A DNA stretch of 64,000 nt from Sphingobacteriales bacterium 44-61 (lineage in GTDB: Bacteria; Bacteroidota; Bacteroidia; Chitinophagales; Chitinophagaceae). Positions 6,403-12,863 of the stretch are shown here, piece by piece. Numbering within the stretch: position 1 is the stretch's first letter; every line of letters begins with the position of its first letter. Under the pieces are notes generated by a model. That model searched no databases. It had not been told where the DNA came from and saw nothing but the letters and a program-made list of their open reading frames with translations. A program made the translations under genes and the position numbers. Location: the NCBI GenBank assembly GCA_001898405.1, contig MKTW01000001.1:310001-374000 (forward strand), in the 5' to 3' direction.

Positions 6403-6644
6403 TTGTCATCCTTTTTCTTTTTCCATCTGGTAGCCGCTGCTTTTTTAGCAATTTCTGCCCGCCTTTTAGGAGTTAGAGCCGCTGCTCTGGCTTTCCCCCC
6501 TTTTAATCCCCCCCTTCGCCCTAATGCTACCGCAGCAGCGTTTTTGCCATCCTCATTTACTTCACTAGCTTCTCCTGTAGCTAGATCAACTACACTCTTA
6601 GCTTTCTTATTGGTATCTGCTGGTAATTTCTTTTTCTGTGCCAT
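6399..6644 (-). CDS. Small basic protein with GRRGGLKGGKAR motif
   Basis: 81 residues, strongly basic. The core is ALGRRGGLKGGKARAAALTP followed by an Ala/Lys/Arg-rich helix ending KKKKDDK. This Gly-Gly-Lys/Arg motif is common in small proteins on plasmids and mobile elements and suggests nucleic-acid binding, but no reaction is known to me. The ATG at 6644 is preceded five bases upstream by a -7 box (6649-6656) and by the palindrome at 6667-6690. It is the first gene of a coupled pair with the 93-residue protein and the last gene before the right end of the element. Confidence 0.65.
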   Translation of the reverse strand: MAQKKKLPADTNKKAKSVVDLATGEASEVNEDGKNAAAVALGRRGGLKGGKARAAALTPKRRAEIAKKAAATRWKKKKDDK

Positions 6645-6648
6645 ACCT

Positions 6649-6656
6649 CAAATATA
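6649..6656 (-). promoter_or_regulatory. -7 box of the small basic protein operon
   Basis: Minus strand TATATTTG, identical to the transposase -7 box, five bases before the ATG. No clear -33 element was found; the palindrome at 6667-6690 occupies the -20 to -40 region. Confidence 0.5.
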
Positions 6657-6666
6657 AACAAAAAAA

Positions 6667-6690
6667 CAATGCTTGAGCGTATAAGCATTG
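6667..6690. promoter_or_regulatory. Palindrome shared with the transposase promoter
   Basis: CAATGCTT-GAGCGTAT-AAGCATTG. Eighteen of 22 core bases match the palindrome at 4184-4209. A single element-encoded regulator could control both operons. Confidence 0.6.
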
Positions 6691-6709
6691 GTAATCAATG
6701 GCATCAAAT

Positions 6710-6731
6710 AATTTCAAACTGAGACACTACC
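6710..6731 (-). repeat. Right terminal inverted repeat of the IS1-type element
   Basis: Perfect inverted copy of 1824-1845; the outermost base is 6731. Confidence 0.9.
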
Positions 6732-6739
6732 GATTTTTT
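6732..6739. repeat. Target-site duplication, right copy
   Basis: GATTTTTT, identical to 1816-1823, directly outside the right inverted repeat. Confidence 0.85.
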
Positions 6740-6758
6740 TGGATTCCGCCAACTGCCC

Positions 6759-6766
6759 TATCTTTG
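6759..6766 (+). promoter_or_regulatory. guaB -7 box
   Basis: TATCTTTG, a full match to TAnnTTTG, three bases before the guaB ATG, so the transcript is predicted to be leaderless or nearly so. The T-rich -33 region overlaps the target duplication of the element. Confidence 0.6.
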
Positions 6767-6769
6767 CAC

Positions 6770-8263
6770 ATGGCAAGAATAAATACCCCCTCGGACAAGA
6801 TTTCCCAAAAATTTTTCGGTGAAGGCTTAACGTTTGACGATGTGTTACTTATACCAGGCTACAGCCAGGTATTGCCCCGTGATGTGAACATCCGCACCAG
6901 GCTTACCAAAGATATCACGCTGAATACGCCCCTTCTTTCCGCCGCAATGGACACTGTTACAGAAGCTCCGCTGGCGATGGCACTGGCCCGCGAAGGCGGA
7001 CTGGGCATTTTACATAAAAACATGAGCATTGAAAAGCAGGCCGATCAGGTGCGCAAAGTAAAAAGAAGTGAGAGCGGCCTGATACTCGATCCCATCACCC
7101 TGCAGGAAGATGCCCTGATCGGCGATGCCCTGCGATTGATGAAAGAGAATAAGATCGGCGGCATTCCTATTATTAATAAAGAAGGTAAACTGGCCGGCAT
7201 CCTTACCAACCGTGATCTGCGCTTTGAGACCAATGTGCGCCGGAAAGTGAGTGAAGTGATGACCAGTAAAAACCTGATCACTGCACCGGAAGGTACAGAT
7301 CTGAAAAAAGCAGAGATCATCCTTCGCAAATACAAAATTGAAAAACTGCCTGTTGTTGGTAAAAACGGGAAGCTGATGGGATTGATCACCTATCGCGATA
7401 TACTTCAACTGACAAGTTTTCCCAATGCAGTAAAAGATGCATTCGGCCGGCTGCTGGTTGGTGCAGGAGTAGGCATTACCAAAGACCTGCTCGACAGGGT
7501 TTCAGCACTGCAGAATTCCGGCGTGGACGTTATTGCGCTTGACAGTGCACACGGACACAGCAAAGGCGTGCTGGACGCATTGAAGTCAGTAAAGAAAAAT
7601 TTTAAGAAGCTGAATGTAATAGCAGGCAATGTGGGCACAGCAGCCGGAGCCAAAGCCCTGGCAGAAGCAGGTGCTGATGCCGTGAAAGTTGGTATCGGCC
7701 CGGGATCTATTTGTACTACCCGCATCGTTGCCGGTTCAGGCGTGCCACAACTTACCGCTGTGATGGAAGCCTATTCAGTTTTAAAACAAAAGAATATCCC
7801 GCTTATTGCTGATGGAGGCATCCGCTACACAGGGGATATGGTGAAAGCACTTGCAGCAGGGGCAGACTGTGTGATGATGGGGAGCGTATTTGCCGGCACA
7901 GAAGAAAGCCCTGGTGAAACGATCATTTACGAAGGCCGTAAATTCAAACAATACCGCGGCATGGGCTCGCTCGGAGCAATGGCTACAGGAAGCAGCGACC
8001 GTTACTTCCAGGACCCTGAAGATGATGTAAAGAAATTTGTTCCGGAAGGCATTGAAGGCCGTGTTGCTTATAAAGGAACATTAAAAGAGATCGTGTATCA
8101 ATACGTAGGTGGCCTCAGAGCCGGTATGGGTTATTGCGGCGCAGGCAATATTGAAGAATTAAAGAATGCACGCTTCGTAAAGATCACCAATGCAGGCATG
8201 CGTGAAAGCCATGCACATGATATCGATATCACGAAAGAAGCTCCTAACTACAGCAGAAGATAA
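6770..8263 (+). CDS. guaB: Inosine-5'-monophosphate dehydrogenase
   Basis: 497 residues, the usual length. The enzyme oxidises IMP to XMP with NAD+, the committed step of GTP synthesis, in the cytoplasm. The N-terminus has [13 protein letters not shown]; two CBS domains occupy about residues 95-215; the catalytic loop [13 protein letters not shown] carries Cys315; the IMP-binding [14 protein letters not shown] and the flap [10 protein letters not shown] follow. The ATG at 6770 is chosen because it matches the family N-terminus and lies just after a -7 box. An in-frame ATG at 6698 would add 24 residues encoded by the end of the mobile element and is rejected. A 38-bp palindrome follows the stop codon. 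Confidence 0.97.
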   Translation: MARINTPSDKISQKFFGEGLTFDDVLLIPGYSQVLPRDVNIRTRLTKDITLNTPLLSAAMDTVTEAPLAMALAREGGLGILHKNMSIEKQADQVRKVKRSESGLILDPITLQEDALIGDALRLMKENKIGGIPIINKEGKLAGILTNRDLRFETNVRRKVSEVMTSKNLITAPEGTDLKKAEIILRKYKIEKLPVVGKNGKLMGLITYRDILQLTSFPNAVKDAFGRLLVGAGVGITKDLLDRVSALQNSGVDVIALDSAHGHSKGVLDALKSVKKNFKKLNVIAGNVGTAAGAKALAEAGADAVKVGIGPGSICTTRIVAGSGVPQLTAVMEAYSVLKQKNIPLIADGGIRYTGDMVKALAAGADCVMMGSVFAGTEESPGETIIYEGRKFKQYRGMGSLGAMATGSSDRYFQDPEDDVKKFVPEGIEGRVAYKGTLKEIVYQYVGGLRAGMGYCGAGNIEELKNARFVKITNAGMRESHAHDIDITKEAPNYSRR

Positions 8264-8276
8264 GAACTCATTTTCC

Positions 8277-8314
8277 TGAACATGGATTGTTGAACGTTCA
8301 ACAATCCATGTTCA
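8277..8314. terminator. 38-bp perfect palindrome after guaB
   Basis: The half-site begins TGAACATGGATTG and ends GTTGAACG at the centre; the other half is its exact complement, followed by TTTTAC. It probably folds as the guaB terminator, though so long and loop-free a palindrome resembles a palindromic repeat unit. It shares the GTTGA/TCAAC module with the palindrome at 27635-27684. Confidence 0.6.
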
Positions 8315-8330
8315 TTTTACTTTTTGATAT

Positions 8331-8849
8331 ATGCAACGAATCGCGATCGACATGGATGGTGTGCTGGCTGATGTGTACCACCAGTTTTTTGAAATGGATG
8401 AAAAAGATTTTGGGCAACGCAGGCCAATGGAAGAAGTGGCAGGCAAACCGGAAAGGGAAGGCTTCCCCAATATCCTCCATTACGTTTACACACAAGGTTT
8501 TTTCCGCACTGCCCCTGTAATGGAGGGCAGCCGGCAAATAGTAGAAGAGCTGAATAAAAAATACGATCTCTATATTGTTTCGGCGGCTACTGAATTCCCG
8601 CAAAGCCTTCCTGAAAAGCAAGCCTGGCTGAATGAGCATTTCCCTTTTATCACCTGGCAGCAAATGGTGTTTTGCGGATCAAAGCAGATCATACAGGCTG
8701 ATATCATGATCGATGATCATTTCCGCAACCTGGACCATTTCAAAGGAAAAACAAGTTTGCTTTATACGCAACCGCATAATGTGCAGGCCAACGAAGGAAG
8801 ACATAAAAGGGTGAATAACTGGAAAGAGATCGCAGAGATATTATTGTAA
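8331..8849 (+). CDS. 5'(3')-deoxyribonucleotidase, HAD superfamily
   Basis: 172 residues. HAD motif I is IAIDMDGVLADV with nucleophile Asp7 and acid/base Asp9; motif II is IVSAATEFP; motif III/IV is GSKQIIQADIMIDDHFRNL with the metal-binding Asp pair. This arrangement matches the NT5C family, which removes phosphate from deoxynucleoside monophosphates and so limits dNTP pools. It is cytoplasmic. It lies 67 bp downstream of guaB on the same strand, separated from it by the palindrome, which suggests separate transcription despite related nucleotide metabolism. Confidence 0.85.
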   Translation: MQRIAIDMDGVLADVYHQFFEMDEKDFGQRRPMEEVAGKPEREGFPNILHYVYTQGFFRTAPVMEGSRQIVEELNKKYDLYIVSAATEFPQSLPEKQAWLNEHFPFITWQQMVFCGSKQIIQADIMIDDHFRNLDHFKGKTSLLYTQPHNVQANEGRHKRVNNWKEIAEILL

Positions 8850-8851
8850 GC

Positions 8852-10174
8852 TCAATCCTTTTTCTCTCCCAACCCCAGCTTCTGATAATAAAAGGAACCC
8901 AGCAATAGTAGTATGCCTATTGCTATATAACAAGTGATCTTCTGTATCGCCGAAAAATTCTGGCTGTCCAGTATCAGCAACTTTGCCAGGGTAAGTCCTA
9001 CCAGGAATACTGCCGCCAACCGCACCCAGGATTTTTTTCTTATTATTCCCCAGATAAAAAGTGAAACAGCCACTGCCACCCAAAGCAGGGTAACGGTCAA
9101 CCCTTCCCATTTAAAGCTGATGAATAATAACAACACGATCAGTGCCTGGATGGTCAGCAACTGTTGCAACCGGTTTTCCAGGGGAAAGAGAACAGCCATA
9201 CCTAATGCCATTATCGCCAGCCATACAAATACTGACCCCGATGCAGTAATGTGATTACAAATACAAAGCGCCGCAAGGTATAAAGCCGTATTATTTATTA
9301 TCAACTGCTGTATTTCCACAAAAGACAATGCCTTTTTTTGCCGAAACAAAAATGCCAGTGCATCAAGGCAAAACAGCAGATAGTAAGCGATCATAAAAGC
9401 AAGCGCCAGCAATTGCTGTGGCTCTTCATATCGCAGCATGGCCCAGCCAATGAATAATACCCAGGTGATCAGCATAGCCAGTTGCCCCACCAGCTTCCAT
9501 GATTTGCGGAAAGAAAGAAATACAATACCAAGGTTGATCAGCAAGATATAAGAAAGGAACAGGTCTACCCTCTCACTGTTGGCACTCACCAGGAAGGGAA
9601 TACCATAAGCACCTACCATTCCTACGATCGCTATCTCTTTCCGGTCATACCGGATGGCCATAAAGATCGTATACACTGTAAGCGCGACCATAACCAGGAA
9701 AGCAACCGTGCCCGGTATAAAATGATAATATGCAAAAGCAGCATACGTTGTAAAATAAACGGAAGCCATACTTCCACTGAAAAGGATTGCGCTGAACAAC
9801 TGGTAGTTCTTTTTCAGCCGGACAGATAGTATCAGCAGTAATATACCGGCAGCATAAGCCAGCACTATCCGCATTGCTTCAGAAATAAGCTGACCATCGA
9901 TGGCATATTTTACACCAATGGAAATACCGATCACGAGCACGATAATGCCTACAAGATGAATTAGCTTCAGGCCAATAAAATGTTCCAGGCCCAGTTTCTG
10001 CCGTTCTTCTATTGGAGTTGAGAGAGCTCTTTTCGCCATAGGAAGCCCCATTCCCTGTTTCAGCATACGAAGTTCCTCCTGCAATTGCAATAATCGCTGA
10101 TGCGAGGTATGAAGATCCGCAGATAACCGGTTTATCTGCTCTTCCAGTTGCCTTATTTTGTCCTCTGCATTCAT
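8852..10174 (-). CDS. DUF2339 polytopic membrane protein
   Basis: 440 residues. Residues 1-45 form a soluble coiled coil (IRQLEEQINRLSADLHTSHQ), followed by about twelve hydrophobic segments from residue 70 onwards, starting with KLIHLVGIIVLVIGISIGVK, the hallmark of DUF2339. Members are inner-membrane proteins of unknown function. At 440 residues it is shorter than many members, which run to 600-900. It converges with the deoxyribonucleotidase gene with a two-base gap and is divergent from lnt. No catalytic motif is visible. Confidence 0.85.
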   Translation of the reverse strand: MNAEDKIRQLEEQINRLSADLHTSHQRLLQLQEELRMLKQGMGLPMAKRALSTPIEERQKLGLEHFIGLKLIHLVGIIVLVIGISIGVKYAIDGQLISEAMRIVLAYAAGILLLILSVRLKKNYQLFSAILFSGSMASVYFTTYAAFAYYHFIPGTVAFLVMVALTVYTIFMAIRYDRKEIAIVGMVGAYGIPFLVSANSERVDLFLSYILLINLGIVFLSFRKSWKLVGQLAMLITWVLFIGWAMLRYEEPQQLLALAFMIAYYLLFCLDALAFLFRQKKALSFVEIQQLIINNTALYLAALCICNHITASGSVFVWLAIMALGMAVLFPLENRLQQLLTIQALIVLLLFISFKWEGLTVTLLWVAVAVSLFIWGIIRKKSWVRLAAVFLVGLTLAKLLILDSQNFSAIQKITCYIAIGILLLLGSFYYQKLGLGEKKD

Positions 10175-10246
10175 TCGGCCAATTTACGATTTCATTATGA
10201 GCGGAGCGAAACAACTGATACCTTACATTTACACAAATAATCTTCT

Positions 10247-11875
10247 GTGAAGCGCCTCACCCATCTTTTTGTTGCTATTGGCGGAGCCTTACTGCTGTGG
10301 GCTGCCTGGCCTGTATCTCCACTTACGCTGCTGATATTTGTTGCCTGGGTACCCTTGCTGTGGCTGATGGACCATGCCGGCAATGGAAAAAAATTCTTCG
10401 GTCTTCTTTTTCTCCAGTTGTTGCTTTGGAACATATTCACCACCTGGTGGGTGTGGAATGCCAGCCTGCCCGGTGCCATAGGTGCTTTTATTGCCAACGG
10501 CCTGGTGATGAGCGTGCCCTGGATATTTGCACGAGAAGTGAAAAAAAGATGGGGTACAAAGATCGGGTATACAAGCCTTATCCTGTTCTGGCTGGCTTTT
10601 GAATTCCTTCATCAAAACTGGGAATTGAGCTGGCCCTGGCTGACCCTGGGCAATGTTTTTGCCACTCATCCGCAGTGGGTGCAATGGTATCAATATAGCG
10701 GTGCTTCAGGGGGCACACTTTGGGTGATGCTGAGCAATGTGCTGGCTTATTCCCTGTTTATGCATTACCGCCAATCAGGCCGCACGCAGCAATATTATAT
10801 CAATGTATCGATATGGGTTGGGCTGCTCTTTGTGCCCATGCTTGTTTCCCGTTTCATTCTTAACAGTGAAACAAAAAAAGCTGCCGCCGCTTATGCAGAA
10901 GCTATTAAAAACGTGGTAGTGGTTCAGCCCAATGTTGATCCTTACACGGAAAAATTTACCGGCTCTATTGAAGCGCAGATACAGAAACTGATTGTTCTTT
11001 CCGAAAAAGAAATTGACCGCCACACCACCCTGGTAGTATGGCCGGAAACAGCAGTGCCCGCACAGGTTTGGGAAAACGAGATCAAACAGAATTTCTTTTA
11101 TAACTCTATCTGGTCTTTTCTTCAACGCCATCCGCAGGTGAACCTGCTTACAGGCATTGACAGCTATAAGAACTACGGGCCAAATAAAAAAGATGCGCCG
11201 CCTACTGCACGCTTTGAACCAAACAGCCATACTTATTACGATGCGTTCAACACAGCCGCTTTTTTTGATGCAGATACCAGCATACAATTATATCATAAAG
11301 CCAAACTGGTGCCTGGTGTGGAAACCCTTCCCTCCTTTTTAAATTTTATGGGAAAATGGTTTGAAGATTTTGGCGGCATCAGCGGCACATTGGGAAGGGA
11401 TTCCGAAAGAAAAGTATTCGTACCCTGGGATGAACATTTCAAAGCAGCACCTATCATCTGCTATGAAAGCATCTATGGCGATTATATCACAGAATACGTA
11501 CGGAAAGGAGCCAATATACTCACCATCATCACCAATGACGGATGGTGGGGCGATACACCCGGCTACAAGCAACATGAAAATTATGCCCGCCTGCGTGCAC
11601 TGGAAACCAGGAAATGGATCGCACGTAGTGCCAATACCGGCATCAGCTGCTTTATAGATCCTGTTGGCAATGTGATCAATCCACAGCCCTGGAACACTGC
11701 CACCTCCATTAAACTGGCCATACCAGTCGATAACAGACAAACTTTCTTTGTGCGGTATGGCGACCTGCTTTCCAGAACGGCCGCCATTCTTTCAGGCTTG
11801 ATATTGGTGGTAACACTGATCACCTGGATTAAATCCGCTGTCAATCTGAAAAAAAAGGGTACCAAGAACCTGTAA
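10247..11875 (+). CDS. lnt: Apolipoprotein N-acyltransferase
   Basis: 542 residues from a GTG start. The enzyme adds the third acyl chain to the N-terminal cysteine of lipoproteins at the periplasmic face of the inner membrane. The N-terminal 210 residues hold about six membrane helices; then comes a nitrilase-like domain with the triad Glu267 (WPETAVP), Lys351 (YHKAKLVP) and Cys405 (IICYESIYG), plus the NDGWWGDTPG loop; a final membrane helix is near residue 515. No ATG fits the family N-terminus better. It stands apart from other lipoprotein genes and is followed by the triple-palindrome repeat. Confidence 0.95.
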   Translation: MKRLTHLFVAIGGALLLWAAWPVSPLTLLIFVAWVPLLWLMDHAGNGKKFFGLLFLQLLLWNIFTTWWVWNASLPGAIGAFIANGLVMSVPWIFAREVKKRWGTKIGYTSLILFWLAFEFLHQNWELSWPWLTLGNVFATHPQWVQWYQYSGASGGTLWVMLSNVLAYSLFMHYRQSGRTQQYYINVSIWVGLLFVPMLVSRFILNSETKKAAAAYAEAIKNVVVVQPNVDPYTEKFTGSIEAQIQKLIVLSEKEIDRHTTLVVWPETAVPAQVWENEIKQNFFYNSIWSFLQRHPQVNLLTGIDSYKNYGPNKKDAPPTARFEPNSHTYYDAFNTAAFFDADTSIQLYHKAKLVPGVETLPSFLNFMGKWFEDFGGISGTLGRDSERKVFVPWDEHFKAAPIICYESIYGDYITEYVRKGANILTIITNDGWWGDTPGYKQHENYARLRALETRKWIARSANTGISCFIDPVGNVINPQPWNTATSIKLAIPVDNRQTFFVRYGDLLSRTAAILSGLILVVTLITWIKSAVNLKKKGTKNL

Positions 11876-11880
11876 GCGAC

Positions 11881-11987
11881 CCCTTCCCGTCCTTCCCGCC
11901 TTACCGGTAAGGTTTACCTCAGGGTTCTATTTTTTTTCTTACCGGTAAAAATTACTCCCTGTTTTGTTTTACCGGTAAGACGGGAAG
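11881..11987. repeat. Triple-TTACCGGTAA intergenic repeat, copy 1
   Basis: Three copies of the palindrome TTACCGGTAA or close variants (about 11900, 11940, 11970) are enclosed by inverted arms: CCGTCCTTCCCG near the start and CGGGAAG near the end. The left arm matches the arm at 34917 with one mismatch over 32 bases. The two stretches between palindromes differ between copies, so the palindromes and arms are what is conserved. The right arm is truncated relative to copy 2. Confidence 0.75.
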
Positions 11988-12054
11988 AAAGTGTTGCAAT
12001 TGCTTATGTCTTTGACACGATTTCATCATCTTAGTAGTCATAACCCTGACCAAC

Positions 12055-12846
12055 ATGAACAAAGAATTAATTGTAAACGGTAAAAAACTGTTCTACCGTG
12101 TAAGCGGATCAGGAAAGCCGGTCATCCTCATTCATGGTTTTGGGGAAACAGGAACGGTATGGGAGAAGCAGACGGCATCCCTCCGGTCCTCTTTCCAGCT
12201 TGTCGTGCCCGATCTGCCAGGTAGCGGCTTGTCTGAAGAAATTCCTGACATGAGCATGGAGGGATTGGCAGAAAGCATCCACTCCATTATTCATGAGGAA
12301 GATATTGACGCCTGCCCGGTTATTGGTCATAGTATGGGAGGATATGTGACCCTGGCCCTGGCCGAATATTACCCCAATCATGTAAGTGCGCTCGGCCTTT
12401 TTCATTCCACCGCCTTTGCAGACAGTGAAGAGAAAAAAGCCACCCGGAGGAAAGGGATGGACTTTATCAGGCAGCATGGCTCTTCCGAATTTCTGCAGGC
12501 CACTTCCCCCAACCTGTTTTCTGCAAAAACCAGGGCCCAAAAACCGGGTGAAGTAGCAGAATTTATCGACAATCTGAGCAACTTTTCTCCTACTGCGCTC
12601 GTTTCTTATTACGAAGCAATGATAAAAAGGCCGGACCGGATAGAAGTATTGAAAGACAGTCATTTACCAATACTTTTCATAATGGGTGAGCATGATATGG
12701 CAGTCCCTTTGCAGGATAGCCTCAAACTATGCCCCCTTCCTGAAAAAGCGTATATTCACATCTTACATGAGTCGGGTCACATGGGGATGCTGGAAGAACC
12801 AGAAAAAAGCAATTGGATTTTGGATAATTTTTTAAGCGATACCTGA
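12055..12846 (+). CDS. Alpha/beta-fold hydrolase
   Basis: 263 residues. The oxyanion region is ILIHGFGETGTVW, the nucleophile elbow GHSMGG carries Ser93, the acid is probably the Asp in MGEHDMAVP, and the base is His in ESGHMGMLEEP, so the triad is complete. Members hydrolyse esters, lactones or C-C bonds in the cytoplasm; there is no signal peptide and the substrate cannot be named. The stop codon is 17 bp before the start of the T9SS cargo gene on the same strand, but a functional link is not obvious. The triple-palindrome repeat lies 68 bp upstream of the ATG. Confidence 0.88.
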   Translation: MNKELIVNGKKLFYRVSGSGKPVILIHGFGETGTVWEKQTASLRSSFQLVVPDLPGSGLSEEIPDMSMEGLAESIHSIIHEEDIDACPVIGHSMGGYVTLALAEYYPNHVSALGLFHSTAFADSEEKKATRRKGMDFIRQHGSSEFLQATSPNLFSAKTRAQKPGEVAEFIDNLSNFSPTALVSYYEAMIKRPDRIEVLKDSHLPILFIMGEHDMAVPLQDSLKLCPLPEKAYIHILHESGHMGMLEEPEKSNWILDNFLSDT

Positions 12847-12863
12847 TTATGTTGATCCGTGCA

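Larger units (their letters stand above)
1824..6731. mobile_element. IS1-type transposon carrying passenger genes, 4908 bp
   Basis: The element is bounded by 22-bp perfect terminal inverted repeats (1824-1845 and 6710-6731, outer bases GGTAGTGTCTCAGTTTGAAA) and flanked by the direct repeat GATTTTTT. An IS1-type DDE transposase lies in the middle (3287-4168). On one side is a coupled three-gene operon with a retropepsin-like protein. On the other are two tRNA-like RNAs, a coiled-coil protein, a small membrane protein, a LytTR protein and two small basic or helical proteins. The intact repeats, perfect duplication and uninterrupted transposase suggest recent insertion. Because the transposase is internal and no second pair of inverted repeats was seen around it, the whole 4.9 kb appears to be one mobile unit rather than an IS next to an older island. 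Confidence 0.88.

Noticed and set aside
6698-6769. Upstream ATG extending GuaB by 24 residues
   Set aside because: The extra residues come from the transposon end and do not match the family N-terminus; the ATG at 6770 follows a -7 box directly.
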